64,000 bases of DNA from Neptunicella sp048268085 (GTDB taxonomy: Bacteria > Pseudomonadota > Gammaproteobacteria > Enterobacterales > Alteromonadaceae), in contig NZ_JBLWWF010000019.1 of the NCBI RefSeq assembly GCF_048268085.1, positions 26,809 through 90,808 on the forward strand, given 5' to 3'. Positions 16,804 through 25,752 of this stretch are shown here, piece by piece (position 1 is the first letter of the stretch; each line of letters opens with the position of its first letter). The position numbers and the translations under genes are program-made. Under the pieces are notes generated by a model, which was given only the letters and a program-made list of their open reading frames with translations, made no database searches and had not been told where the DNA came from.

Positions 16804-16880
16804 AAATACATAACGATATAAGTTATTAACAATAATATATGAGTTTACCCTATTATTTGATTTATATTTTTGAACATAGA

Positions 16881-16909
16881 TTGACTTATCCTGTTTCGAT
16901 CTCTAGAAT
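16881..16909 (+). promoter_or_regulatory. sigma-70 promoter of rpmH-rnpA
   Basis: TTGACT, a 17-base spacer and TAGAAT give a near-consensus promoter, with -10 ending 68 bases before the rpmH ATG. It matches the strong promoter normally present ahead of rpmH. Confidence 0.75.
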
Positions 16910-16977
16910 TCAGCGTCCTTTTTGAGCGCCTACAGTGTTCAATAGGTTTTATTAACGTTAAAGCAGCGGATTAGGTC

Positions 16978-17112
16978 ATGAAAAGAACATTTCAACCAAG
17001 TAATTTAAAGCGTAAACGTTCACACGGCTTTCGTGCTCGTATGGCAACGAAAAATGGTCGTCAGGTTTTAGCGCGTCGCCGCGCCAAAGGCCGTGCTCGT
17101 TTATCAGCATAA
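16978..17112 (+). CDS. rpmH: 50S ribosomal protein L34
   Basis: A 44-residue basic ribosomal protein: MKRTFQPSNLKRKRSHGFRA, RMATKNGRQVLARRRAKGRA, RLSA. Essentially identical in layout to all bacterial L34. It heads rpmH-rnpA-yidD-yidC. It was located directly from the sequence because it is very short. Confidence 0.99.
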   Translation: MKRTFQPSNLKRKRSHGFRARMATKNGRQVLARRRAKGRARLSA

Positions 17113-17126
17113 ACGCATTTGTCGAA

Positions 17127-17495
17127 GTGGGTGAAAATACTTTTTCTCGGGACGTGAGGTTACTCACTCCCACCCATTTCGGAAATGTATTTCAAGATGC
17201 AACTTCAGCTCCATCCCCCCAAATAACACTACTTGCAAAAACAAATCAACTCACCAACGCCAGATTGGGTATTACCATTGCTAAAAAAAGGGTAAAAAAA
17301 GCTCATGACAGAAATCGTATAAAGCGTATTATTCGTGAGAGTTTTCGCCACCATCAATCCGAACTAGGTAATATTGATATAGTCGTCATTGGTAAAAGTG
17401 GGCTGGATAACATGAGTAACCGGGAAATTTTTACACTCCTAGATAAATTATGGAAAAAAATATTTCGCCGCTGCAATCCTTCTTTATCAGTTTGA
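17127..17495 (+). CDS. rnpA: ribonuclease P protein component
   Basis: The 122-residue protein subunit of RNase P, which matures tRNA 5' ends. The RNR signature is clear: AKKRVKKAHDRNRIKRIIRE, near residues 52-72, after RLLTPTHFGNVF. The best start is GTG at 17127, since there is no in-frame ATG before the conserved region. The RBS is weak, so coupling to rpmH 14 bases upstream is likely. Its 3' end overlaps yidD by 46 bases. Confidence 0.96.
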   Translation: MGENTFSRDVRLLTPTHFGNVFQDATSAPSPQITLLAKTNQLTNARLGITIAKKRVKKAHDRNRIKRIIRESFRHHQSELGNIDIVVIGKSGLDNMSNREIFTLLDKLWKKIFRRCNPSLSV

Positions 17496-17701
17496 TAAAG
17501 GGGTATCAACGCTGGCTGTCGCCCATAATGGGTCAACAGTGCCGTTTTCACCCAACTTGCTCTCATTACTCAATTGAAGCAATTAAAATCCATGGAAGTT
17601 GGATTGGGTGTTGGTTAACTGTTAAACGCATACTAAAATGCCAGCCTTTACATTCGGGGGGATTTGATCCCGTGCCACCTAAACAACGAGAAATGAAGTA
17701 A
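17450..17701 (+). CDS. yidD: membrane protein insertion efficiency factor YidD
   Basis: An 83-residue membrane-associated protein that aids YidC/Sec-dependent insertion. Family motifs: YQRWLSP, CRFHPTCSHYSIEAI and LKCQPLHSGGFDPVP. Three conserved Cys are present. It overlaps rnpA by 46 bases and lies five bases before yidC, the classic arrangement. Confidence 0.97.
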   Translation: MEKNISPLQSFFISLIKGYQRWLSPIMGQQCRFHPTCSHYSIEAIKIHGSWIGCWLTVKRILKCQPLHSGGFDPVPPKQREMK

Positions 17702-17706
17702 ATATT

Positions 17707-19359
17707 ATGGAATCCCAACGTAGTTTATTAGTAGTAGGTCTACTTTTTGTTAGTTTTTTATTGTGGCAACAATGGCAAATTGATTACAGCCCACAACCCG
17801 TGACCCCAGCTAACCCTATTACTCAAGATCAGCAACAACCTGACTTACATAGTGATGTGCCTGTTAGCCAAGACGTCCCTTCTTCTACAGTCGTTAACAA
17901 AACTGATTCATTAGCGAATGATGCCACTACTATCAGAGTAAGTACTGATACATTAGAGCTTTTGATTAATACCAAAGGTGGTGACATTGTTAGTGCCAAC
18001 TTAAATGATTTTTCACTAACTCAAGGCTCAGACGAAAAATTTAGCTTACTTAGACCGAATCAAGCTGAATTATATATTGCCCAAAGTGGTTTAATTGGCG
18101 CAGATGGTCCAGATGCAAGCAAAGATGGCCGCCCTGTATACCAAACAACCGCACAATCTTATGTACTTAATGGCGAGGAACTTGTCGTTCCGTTAACCTG
18201 GCAATCTGAGAATGGTTTAAGCATTACCAAAAACTTTATTTTCCATGCTGGAAAACACAATATCGAAGTTAAATATGATATTCAAAACAATGGCACTTCT
18301 GCCGCTAATATCCAGCAATATGCGCAGTTAAAGCAATCTGTCGCCGGCAAGAAAAGCGGTGGCATGTTTATGCCAACTTATCGAGGCACTGCATACTCGA
18401 CAGCCGAATCCCGCTACGAGAAATATACATTTGATGACGTAAATGAAGCTAATTTACGTAAAGTTACCCAAGGTGGTTGGGTCGCTATGTTAGAGCACTA
18501 TTTTGTTTCGGCTTGGATCCCACCTGAACAACAACAAAACACGCTATTCAGTAAAAGTACTAACAATGGCGCGTTTGCCACTATAGGTTATACCAGTCAG
18601 CCAGTCGTAGTTGAACCAGGACAACAAACCAGTATCAGCAGTGAGTTATATCTTGGTCCTAAAAACCAGGATGCATTAGAGCATTTAGCTAAAGGTTTAG
18701 ATTTAACCGTAGATTACGGGATCCTTTGGTGGATTTCCCAGCCTCTGTTTGCACTATTAAAGTTTATTCAAAGCTTTGTAGGAAACTGGGGGGTAGCTAT
18801 CATTATTATCACCATTATCGTTAAAGGAGCCATGTATCCGTTAACCAAAGCCCAATATGTGTCTATGGGTAAGATGCGTGCCCTGCAACCTAAAATGGCA
18901 GCGTTAAAAGAACGTTATGGTGATGACAGACAGAAAATGTCACAGGGAATGATGGAGTTATACAAAAAGGAAAAGGTCAATCCAATGGGAGGCTGCTTCC
19001 CGTTAATTTTGCAAATGCCTATTTTCCTGGCGTTGTATTATGTTTTTCTTGAAAGCGTTGAATTCCGTCATGCCGGTTTCTTTTTATGGATAACTGACTT
19101 ATCCGTACAAGATCCCTACTATGTATTACCTGTTCTGATGGGCGCGAGTATGTTCTTGTTACAAAAACTCAATCCCGCCACAGTACAAGATCCCATGCAG
19201 CAAAAAATCATGCAATGGATGCCTGTCGCAATGACCGTATTTTTCCTATGGTTCCCCGCTGGATTAGTATTGTACTGGTTAGTGAGCAACTTGATTACCA
19301 TTACTCAAGCAAAAATTATTTATGCTGGTATGGAGAAAAAAGGGATTAAGATAAAATAG
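17707..19359 (+). CDS. yidC: membrane protein insertase YidC
   Basis: A 550-residue inner-membrane insertase. TM1 is near residues 5-22 (SLLVVGLLFVSFLLW), followed by a Gln/Pro-rich linker and the periplasmic P1 beta-domain (about residues 75-330). The conserved Oxa1 core spans about residues 350-545, with GNWGVAIIIITIIVKGAMYP, the LQPKMAALKERYGDD loop and NPMGGCFPLILQMP. Length is normal for Gammaproteobacteria. The transcript ends at the hairpin 19381-19403. mnmE is not immediately next; yajQ intervenes. Confidence 0.98.
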   Translation: MESQRSLLVVGLLFVSFLLWQQWQIDYSPQPVTPANPITQDQQQPDLHSDVPVSQDVPSSTVVNKTDSLANDATTIRVSTDTLELLINTKGGDIVSANLNDFSLTQGSDEKFSLLRPNQAELYIAQSGLIGADGPDASKDGRPVYQTTAQSYVLNGEELVVPLTWQSENGLSITKNFIFHAGKHNIEVKYDIQNNGTSAANIQQYAQLKQSVAGKKSGGMFMPTYRGTAYSTAESRYEKYTFDDVNEANLRKVTQGGWVAMLEHYFVSAWIPPEQQQNTLFSKSTNNGAFATIGYTSQPVVVEPGQQTSISSELYLGPKNQDALEHLAKGLDLTVDYGILWWISQPLFALLKFIQSFVGNWGVAIIIITIIVKGAMYPLTKAQYVSMGKMRALQPKMAALKERYGDDRQKMSQGMMELYKKEKVNPMGGCFPLILQMPIFLALYYVFLESVEFRHAGFFLWITDLSVQDPYYVLPVLMGASMFLLQKLNPATVQDPMQQKIMQWMPVAMTVFFLWFPAGLVLYWLVSNLITITQAKIIYAGMEKKGIKIK

Positions 19360-19380
19360 TCTAACTATTATTTTTATTGA

Positions 19381-19403
19381 GCCCACCTTTGGTGGGCTTT
19401 TTT
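19381..19403 (+). terminator. rho-independent terminator of the rpmH-yidC operon
   Basis: A seven-base GC-rich stem (GCCCACC / GGTGGGC) with loop TTT is followed by six Ts, 21 bases after the yidC stop. Confidence 0.9.
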
Positions 19404-19514
19404 ATATGCCACCAACACAATGCTCGTTAGTTATCGCTGAATTAAGCAATTTGAAGTAGTTTGAGTATATAAATAGTAATCGATTATAATCATCACAAAT
19501 AATTGGAGTATGTT

Positions 19515-19997
19515 ATGCCTTCTTTTGACATTGTTTCTGAAATTGATTTGGTAGAAGTAAAAAATGCAGTAGACAACGCTAGCAGAGAACTGGATACCCG
19601 CTTTGACTTTAGGGGAGCAGAAGCCAGTTTTGAACTGAAAGATGGCGTGGTTACAATGACCACAGAGAGTGATTTTCAGCTGCAACAAATGAAAGATATA
19701 TTGCGTGCAAAATGTGTAAAACGAAATATCGATGCCAATAGTCTCGAATCGCAAGAATTAGTCCGGGTTGGTAAATCATTCAAACAAAATATCGTGTTTA
19801 AACAAGGTATCGACCAACCAATGGCTAAGAAAATCATCGCCAAAATTAAAGAAGCCAAAATTAAAGTTCAAGCTTCAATACAAGGTGAACAACTTAGAGT
19901 AACAGGTAAAAAACGCGATGATTTGCAACAAGCTATGGCAATTATCAAACAAGCTGATCTAGGTCAGCCATTTCAATTTAATAATTTCCGCGATTAA
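19515..19997 (+). CDS. yajQ: YajQ-family nucleotide-binding protein
   Basis: A 160-residue soluble protein with two ferredoxin-like domains (MPSFDIVSEIDLVEVKNAVD; RFDFRGAEASFEL; central KIIAKIKEAKIKVQASIQG). Family members bind nucleotides, and some bind cyclic-di-GMP as XC_3703-type effectors. That is relevant because four GGDEF proteins lie in this window, but the link is inference. The ATG at 19515 has GGAG six bases upstream; a TTG twelve bases earlier is less likely. Its stop abuts the mnmE ATG. Confidence 0.93.
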   Translation: MPSFDIVSEIDLVEVKNAVDNASRELDTRFDFRGAEASFELKDGVVTMTTESDFQLQQMKDILRAKCVKRNIDANSLESQELVRVGKSFKQNIVFKQGIDQPMAKKIIAKIKEAKIKVQASIQGEQLRVTGKKRDDLQQAMAIIKQADLGQPFQFNNFRD

Positions 19998-21362
19998 ATG
20001 CAAAACGAACAAACTATTGTTGCCCAAGCAACAGCTCCGGGTCGGGGTGGTGTTGGTATTATTCGTGTTTCAGGTCATATGGCGGCTTCAGTCGCCCAGC
20101 GGATACTAGGTAAAGTCCCCAAGACCCGTCAGGCAGAGTATTTAGCTTTTTATGACGCGAATAACACTACTCTGGATCAAGGTATTGCACTATTTTTCCA
20201 AGGTCCAAACTCTTTTACCGGAGAGGATGTATTGGAGTTGCAGGGGCATGGTGGTCAAGTTGTTCTGGATATGCTGCTCAAGACCATCTTGGAAGACAAT
20301 AATATTCGTTTAGCCCGTCCTGGTGAGTTCAGTGAGCGGGCCTTTTTAAACGATAAACTCGATTTAGCCCAAGCAGAAGCCATCGCTGATCTTATCGATG
20401 CCAGTTCGGAACAGGCGGCTCGTAGCGCATTACGATCCTTGCAAGGTGAGTTTTCATTGCACATCAATCAGCTTGTGGAAATGACTATTCATTTGCGTAT
20501 GTATGTAGAAGCGGCTATCGATTTTCCTGATGAAGAAATCGACTTTCTTAGCGACGGTAAAGTACTTAACGATCTGCAACACATCATTCAACATCTGCAA
20601 CAGGTTCAACAGCAAGCCAAACAAGGTAGTATTCTGCGTGAAGGTATGCGAGTCGTCATTGCTGGGCGACCCAATGCCGGTAAATCCAGTTTACTAAATG
20701 CCCTGGCAGGACGCGAAGCTGCCATTGTTACCGATATTGCAGGCACCACTCGAGACGTATTAAAAGAACATATCCATATCGACGGCATGCCATTGCATAT
20801 TATTGATACTGCCGGACTTCGGGAAAGTCACGACAAAGTGGAACAAATTGGTATTGAGCGCGCGTGGCAAGAAATTGAACAAGCAGACCGGGTATTATTT
20901 ATGCTCGACAGCACTGAAACCGATGCCACCGATCCCCATGATATTTGGCCGGATTTTGTCGATCGTTTACCCGATAATATGAAAATGACCGTTATTCGTA
21001 ACAAGGCCGATCTTTCCGGTGAGACTATCCAGCAAACGACTTTTAATCATTATCCCGTGCTACATATATCCGCAAGTAACAAGCAAGGTATTGATTTGCT
21101 CGCACAACATTTAAAAGACTGTATGGGTTTTGAAGCCAAAACAGAAGGGCAGTTTATCGCACGACGCAGACATCTTGATGCACTGGATAAAGCTGCGGAA
21201 CATCTGCAAACTGGGCAACTACAATTAGAAAATAATCTGGCTGGTGAACTGTTAGCGGAAGAATTACGTTTAGCTCAACAACACTTAAATGAGATTACCG
21301 GTGAATTCAGTTCCGATGACTTACTGGGTAAAATATTCTCTTCGTTTTGTATTGGTAAATAG
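19998..21362 (+). CDS. mnmE: tRNA modification GTPase MnmE
   Basis: A 454-residue GTPase that, with MnmG, makes the cmnm5U34 wobble modification. The N-terminal folate-binding domain starts with IVAQATAPGRGGVGIIRVSG. The inserted G domain has G1 GRPNAGKSSLLNAL (about residue 222), G3 DTAGLRES and G4 NKAD. It ends in FCIGK, with the essential Cys. It begins directly after the yajQ stop, so the two are coupled. Its partner mnmG is 4.5 kb downstream on the same strand. Confidence 0.98.
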   Translation: MQNEQTIVAQATAPGRGGVGIIRVSGHMAASVAQRILGKVPKTRQAEYLAFYDANNTTLDQGIALFFQGPNSFTGEDVLELQGHGGQVVLDMLLKTILEDNNIRLARPGEFSERAFLNDKLDLAQAEAIADLIDASSEQAARSALRSLQGEFSLHINQLVEMTIHLRMYVEAAIDFPDEEIDFLSDGKVLNDLQHIIQHLQQVQQQAKQGSILREGMRVVIAGRPNAGKSSLLNALAGREAAIVTDIAGTTRDVLKEHIHIDGMPLHIIDTAGLRESHDKVEQIGIERAWQEIEQADRVLFMLDSTETDATDPHDIWPDFVDRLPDNMKMTVIRNKADLSGETIQQTTFNHYPVLHISASNKQGIDLLAQHLKDCMGFEAKTEGQFIARRRHLDALDKAAEHLQTGQLQLENNLAGELLAEELRLAQQHLNEITGEFSSDDLLGKIFSSFCIGK

Positions 21363-21444
21363 CCTCACTACTCCAAATAAGCGATAAACTATTATAAAAA
21401 TAGCTGTATATGTCGTCAGCATAGAGCAGCCAGGATCAAGTAGC

Positions 21445-23253
21445 ATGAAGTACGGCCGTTCAATTATTTTATTGTTTATGCTAGTCATCTGTTCGGTGGC
21501 ACGTGCACAAAATCCTCTTTTGCCCAGTTTAAACTTAAGTAACGTTAATCACGTTAATGTTGCTGATAAAATAGCCTATTACCAGTTAGACCAACAGACT
21601 ATCCCCAGCACCAGAAACGAATTGGCTAAATGGATAATGGCGCTCACTCCACACCATTCAACCAAATTGAATGGTGATCGTTATATTGCCGCTTTCACTT
21701 TGCATAATGATACAAAACAAGAAAACTGGTTTATCTATCCATATGGTTCGGTAATAGAAAATATCCACATAATCACTTACGGATCAGAGGCTACAACTGT
21801 TGGTATATCGGGTTACAACCACCGTAATAAAGTAAATTATCATTATGGCGATGAAGTCTATATCCCTGCTGGAAAAAGCCGGGACATCGTCATACTGTTC
21901 GATAGCCAGTTCTTCTTTGCCCCAATCAAACTGGTTGTAGCACCCCAACAGCAAATGGAACCGGAACTGCAGTTGGAAAACACACTGTTACTGCTCTGTC
22001 TGGGAGTTTGTATTGCACTAGGTTTATATAATCTATTTCTTTATATCGGTAGCAGACAACGCGTTTATATTTTCTACGCATTTGCTACATTAAGTTACGC
22101 ATGGGGTTGGGCTCATGTATTTGGCGTAATAGAAAATATTACCCACCAGCAATACCCTAATTTATTAATGCTTCCCTATAATTTGGGTGCGCTGTTTTCC
22201 TGCTATTTCACGATTGAATTTTTACAATTAAAACGGCGGGCACCTCGGCTTTACAAATTATTAATTTTCAATGCCATCTTTGCTGCCATTGCCTGCCCAC
22301 TGTCAATCGCGAGTCCAGCTAATGGATTAATATTAGCCTCTATCAGTACCAGTATTGTGCTGATATTAGGCTTATATGCAGGCATTGCTTCCTGGCGAAA
22401 GGGGTTTTCGCCAGCCAAATATTTCGTTATCGCATTTATGTGTGTTGTATTGCCCAATATCGTAGGCAATTTAATGAATTTGGGCATATTGCCCGGACTG
22501 AACGTCAATATTTATTTATTGGGTTTAATCGGCAACACCATGGATAGCTTGTTGTTAGCATTTGCGGTTGCAAACAAAGTAGATGTACTTAATTTGAAAA
22601 ACAACCAGCTAACTCTGGAGTTAGAAAATAAAATCAAAGAATTACATTTACTTAATTCAACATTGGAACAAAAAGTAGAGGAACGTACTACTGATCTGCA
22701 AAAACAAAAACATAAAGCAGAACAAGCAGCAAAATTATTAGAACACCTGGCCAATATTGATCCTGTAACCCAAATAGCTAACCGACGTCGCTTCAATGAG
22801 GTATTAGCCCTAGAATGGCGAAATGCTCTTAGAAATAAGTCATGCCTATCAATTATTATGGTCGACATCGATAATTTTAAACAATACAACGATCATTATG
22901 GTCATGCGGCAGGAGATGAAGTTTTACAGAAAGTGGCGGATGTATTGCGCCAGCAATTAAAACGTCCTAAAGATCTGGTTGCTCGATTTGGTGGTGAAGA
23001 ATTTATAATTATTCTGCCCGACATTGACAAACAAGGCGGCTTTGAACTTATGCAACAATGTTGTCATGCCATTGAAAACCTGAACATTAAGAATCCAATT
23101 AATAACACTAATAGCGTTATTACTATTAGTGTTGGTGGAACAAGCTGTATCGTTGATAATTCAATTCAGAGCGAAACATTACTAAAAATTGCGGATGACA
23201 TGATGTATCAAGCCAAAAAACTCGGCAAGAACAACGTTGTATGGTCCACATAA
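21445..23253 (+). CDS. diguanylate cyclase with 7TMR-DISM sensory module
   Basis: A 602-residue membrane protein predicted to make cyclic-di-GMP. A signal peptide (residues 1-22, ending ARA) leads to a periplasmic 7TMR-DISMED2-type beta domain (about 25-180). Seven TM helices follow (about 185-385), then a coiled coil (NSTLEQKVEERTTDLQKQ) and a GGDEF domain (about 440-600). The active site is GGEEF at residues 516-520, with an RxxD inhibitory site (RPKD) five residues before it, so it is probably active and product-inhibited. It lies 82 bases after mnmE and 21 bases before mioC. Confidence 0.93.
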   Translation: MKYGRSIILLFMLVICSVARAQNPLLPSLNLSNVNHVNVADKIAYYQLDQQTIPSTRNELAKWIMALTPHHSTKLNGDRYIAAFTLHNDTKQENWFIYPYGSVIENIHIITYGSEATTVGISGYNHRNKVNYHYGDEVYIPAGKSRDIVILFDSQFFFAPIKLVVAPQQQMEPELQLENTLLLLCLGVCIALGLYNLFLYIGSRQRVYIFYAFATLSYAWGWAHVFGVIENITHQQYPNLLMLPYNLGALFSCYFTIEFLQLKRRAPRLYKLLIFNAIFAAIACPLSIASPANGLILASISTSIVLILGLYAGIASWRKGFSPAKYFVIAFMCVVLPNIVGNLMNLGILPGLNVNIYLLGLIGNTMDSLLLAFAVANKVDVLNLKNNQLTLELENKIKELHLLNSTLEQKVEERTTDLQKQKHKAEQAAKLLEHLANIDPVTQIANRRRFNEVLALEWRNALRNKSCLSIIMVDIDNFKQYNDHYGHAAGDEVLQKVADVLRQQLKRPKDLVARFGGEEFIIILPDIDKQGGFELMQQCCHAIENLNIKNPINNTNSVITISVGGTSCIVDNSIQSETLLKIADDMMYQAKKLGKNNVVWST

Positions 23254-23274
23254 GCAGCAATAGCGGGAAATAAC

Positions 23275-23736
23275 ATGCAAGTTGAAATTATTGTCGGCTC
23301 AATGTTGGGAGCCAGTGAATATGTAGCCGACGCATTAGCAGCTAAACTGGAAACGCTAGGAATTGCCAGCGAAATTCATTTGCAACCAGATACGCAACAA
23401 CTGGATCAGAATAAATTATGGTGTATCTGCACCTCTACTCACGGAGCGGGAGATTTACCTGACAATATCCAACCTTTTGCAGAACAATTAAAACAGCAGC
23501 AGTTACCCCAGGTTCATTATATAATTGTTGGCTTAGGCGACAGTAGTTACGATACGTTTTGTCAGGGGGGTAAAAAAATGCATCAATTGATGCAGTCAGC
23601 CAATGCGATATTATTAACGGATCCGTTATATATTGATGTGCTTCACCACCCTATTCCTGAAGATGAAGCAGAAGCCTGGTTAGAAAACTTATTTAACCAA
23701 CCTGACTTTAAACAACAAATTCACTCTTTATGCTAA
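23275..23736 (+). CDS. mioC: flavodoxin-fold protein MioC
   Basis: A 153-residue FMN-binding protein. The FMN phosphate loop is GSMLGASEYVADAL at residues 8-21, followed by STHGAGDLPDNIQPF and GLGDSSYDTFC, all characteristic of MioC. In E. coli mioC flanks oriC; here it is separated from the candidate origin only by two helicase-loader genes. It overlaps the dnaT-like gene by seven bases. Its electron-transfer partner is not evident here. Confidence 0.93.
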   Translation: MQVEIIVGSMLGASEYVADALAAKLETLGIASEIHLQPDTQQLDQNKLWCICTSTHGAGDLPDNIQPFAEQLKQQQLPQVHYIIVGLGDSSYDTFCQGGKKMHQLMQSANAILLTDPLYIDVLHHPIPEDEAEAWLENLFNQPDFKQQIHSLC

Positions 23737-24383
23737 ATCAATCTGAACTAAACGCGTTAAAACAATCTGTTAGCAACGAAGCAAGAGTTCTTTATTTCAT
23801 GGGTTTACGCAATAGCGTAGATGAAAAAAGCGGAACCACTTCGCCACTAAATTACAATCAGTTGAAAGATCTACTAAATGGTAAAACTGAAATAATTAGT
23901 TTAGGCCGACAAATTAATGCGCTAATCAAAGAATTAGTCGATGTTGGATTAGTTAATTACACCGAGATACAGCAAGAAAATCATAGTCTTAACGGCAAGC
24001 AATTATTACTTCCCCTAGTAGCGACACAAAACAATGATTATCAAAACTTGCATATGCAATGGCAATCTATGCGCCCAGATTGGCAACCTAATAACATTTT
24101 ATTTAATCAACTGGCTAGTCTGGTAGGTATTATTGAAAAAGCCTATAGTGATGATGAGCTAGGTGAGTTTATCGCCTATTGGTTAACTCGGCCTGAATCC
24201 AATTTTACTTTATTTCAATGGACTCAAAAATTTGTCCAACATTTAAAGAAAAAACGCTTAGCCTACAATAGCAAACCGCAAAAACGCGTAGGTAACCAAT
24301 TAATAAATCCTAAAGCGGCATTAAAGGCCGACGAAAACGCCAAAAAGCTGGTGGAGAAATACAGTGCAAAGCATCAAAAATAA
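23730..24383 (+). CDS. DnaT-like primosomal/helicase-loading protein
   Basis: A 217-residue protein in two parts. Residues about 10-75 look like a winged-helix or replication-initiator-like domain (SNEARVLYFMGLRNSVDEKS; LGRQINALIKELVDVGLVNY). Residues about 110-175 match the DnaT C-terminal ssDNA- and DnaB-interacting domain: RPDWQPNNILFNQLASLVGI, then ELGEFIAYWLTR, then FQWTQKFVQHLKKKR; E. coli DnaT has PDWQPD...ELASFIAYWQ...VQWQQKL. The tail is Lys-rich. It overlaps mioC by 7 and dnaC by 20 bases. The N-terminal domain is unlike E. coli DnaT, so I leave the symbol empty. Confidence 0.8.
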   Translation: MLNQSELNALKQSVSNEARVLYFMGLRNSVDEKSGTTSPLNYNQLKDLLNGKTEIISLGRQINALIKELVDVGLVNYTEIQQENHSLNGKQLLLPLVATQNNDYQNLHMQWQSMRPDWQPNNILFNQLASLVGIIEKAYSDDELGEFIAYWLTRPESNFTLFQWTQKFVQHLKKKRLAYNSKPQKRVGNQLINPKAALKADENAKKLVEKYSAKHQK

Positions 24384-25185
24384 AATTGATCAATTAGCCA
24401 AAACACTGGGACGGAAACCTGTTGATGAACAGCCTGTCGATTACCAGAGTTTGCGGGCTGTATATGAGCAACAAGCTAATAACGATATTAAAAAATTACA
24501 GCTTCAAGCCAAAAAAGAACGTATTCATAATATTCATGGTCGTTCTGATTTAAATCCCAAGTGGACGTTTGACAATCTAGTCGAAGACAGTGATGACGTC
24601 ATTGAAGCTATCAGTATTGCTAAATCTTTTATTGCCGCTCACGACGATGTTGACTGGCGTCAAAGTGGCTCACATATGATGATATTTTATGGTGATTACG
24701 GCCGTGGAAAATCACATATAGCAGGTGCAATCGCCCATGAACTCATCGATCAATATGAAATTTCGGTATTGTACCGCCAACTGTCAACCTTACTGGAAAT
24801 GCGTTTCTCATCTTTTGATTACAATGCACAAGACAATATTGGTGAAAAGTTTCGTGAAGTAAATCAAGAATTATTAAACGTTGATTTACTCATTCTTGAC
24901 GAAGTTTGTGTAAATGAAACCATTTTGAAAAAAAATACCCAGAGCTGGTTAGGAAATCTGTTACGTCAACGTCTGGTTAACCATAAAAACTGTATATTAA
25001 TAACTAACCATAATTTGGCTGAACTGGAAAATGCATTAGGTCATTATTGTTTCGAATCAATCAAAGAATATGATACTTATCGAGTCCAGTTTTCAGGCCC
25101 TAGCAGACGTAAAACCCTGGCAACAGAGGCAGAAGAAACTGCATACAGCAACACTAACGCTTATCACCCAAATCAAATTAAATAA
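24364..25185 (+). CDS. dnaC: DnaC-type AAA+ replicative helicase loader
   Basis: A 273-residue ATPase of the DnaC/IstB group predicted to deliver DnaB at the origin. The N-terminal helical region (1-80) would contact DnaB. Walker A-like is YGDYGRGKSHIAGAIAHEL (about residue 103), Walker B is LLNVDLLILDEVCVN (about 175), and sensor 1 is ILITNHN (about 216). The P-loop reads GDYGRGKS, close to E. coli GKPGTGKN. There is no IS21 istA or transposon end nearby and dnaT precedes it, so a replication role is favoured over IstB. It is the last gene of mioC-dnaT-dnaC, adjacent to the origin candidate. Confidence 0.85.
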   Translation: MQSIKNKIDQLAKTLGRKPVDEQPVDYQSLRAVYEQQANNDIKKLQLQAKKERIHNIHGRSDLNPKWTFDNLVEDSDDVIEAISIAKSFIAAHDDVDWRQSGSHMMIFYGDYGRGKSHIAGAIAHELIDQYEISVLYRQLSTLLEMRFSSFDYNAQDNIGEKFREVNQELLNVDLLILDEVCVNETILKKNTQSWLGNLLRQRLVNHKNCILITNHNLAELENALGHYCFESIKEYDTYRVQFSGPSRRKTLATEAEETAYSNTNAYHPNQIK

Positions 25186-25226
25186 ATTCCCATCCCCTAT
25201 TTATAGATAAAGTTTGTCTGCAACAA

Positions 25227-25260
25227 GGATCTATATTGAATAGATCCTGCTTTCTTTTTC
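25227..25260 (+). terminator. probable terminator after dnaC
   Basis: An eight-base stem (GGATCTAT / ATAGATCC) with loop ATTGA is followed by the T-rich TGCTTTCTTTTTCC, 41 bases after the dnaC stop. It would shield the origin from upstream transcription. The stem also contains two GATC sites. Confidence 0.6.
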
Positions 25261-25414
25261 CTCGATTTAAACATCAATTAACCGGACCAGTCACTCAGCA
25301 ACAGATTATTTTAGATTAAAAAGACAAACTTCACTTGATAGGTTATTGATTAACATGGCCAATCCTTGAGTGGATCTGTGTACAAAATAATAACTAATTA
25401 TGACGAGTAAAAAA

Positions 25415-25510
25415 CAGTTAGTATTGGCTTAAAATAACTTTTAAAACAGTTAGTTATAACTGATTTATTATTTACCTAATTTTTATTGATCACAATTTAC
25501 ACACAGTTAG
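25415..25510. repeat. three CAGTTAG repeats in the oriC candidate
   Basis: CAGTTAG occurs at 25415-25421, 25447-25453 and 25504-25510. The middle copy is the left arm of a perfect inverted repeat, CAGTTA-GTTA-TAACTG (25447-25462). These are not DnaA boxes. They may bind another origin factor or be chance in AT-rich DNA. Confidence 0.35.
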
Positions 25511-25529
25511 ATCACTGGAAATAAATAAT

Positions 25530-25538
25530 TGTGTATAA
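25530..25538 (-). promoter_or_regulatory. DnaA box in oriC candidate
   Basis: TGTGTATAA is TTATACACA on the minus strand, a perfect TTATNCACA match and identical to E. coli oriC box R2. Confidence 0.75.
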
Positions 25539-25602
25539 CTTAGTGAATAACCTATTATTTAAGTATTATTATCCACTTTATAAAATTATTTAAATATTCA
25601 TC

Positions 25603-25611
25603 TGTGGATAA
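25603..25611 (-). promoter_or_regulatory. DnaA box in oriC candidate
   Basis: TGTGGATAA is TTATCCACA on the minus strand, identical to the strongest E. coli boxes (R1/R4 type). A one-mismatch box, TTATCCCCA, follows at 25621-25629 in the opposite orientation. Confidence 0.8.
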
Positions 25612-25752
25612 AATAGTGAGTTATCCCCATGATTTGAGTATGTTATTTGATCAATACCAACAACTTAAATTTTATATAAATAACTGTTTTATATGAATTT
25701 AATCAACTTATACATGATATACGGTTGCTTAATAGTAGTAATAGTAAGTAAA

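Larger units (their letters stand above)
16460..16977. other. dnaA-rpmH intergenic region; second origin-like region
   Basis: 518 AT-rich bases where gene direction switches. It holds two perfect DnaA boxes (16602-16610 and 16795-16803), one one-mismatch box (16740-16748), five GATC sites, a TTCAAT-N7-ATTGAA repeat (16541-16559) and the rpmH promoter. In Pseudomonas the functional origin lies in this position; here an E. coli-type candidate also exists upstream of mnmG. No gene is seen in it. Confidence 0.6.

Noticed and set aside
24364..25185. DnaC-like gene considered as IstB of an IS21-type element
   Set aside because: No istA, terminal repeats or target duplication nearby, and it is preceded by a DnaT-like gene in a tight overlapping operon.
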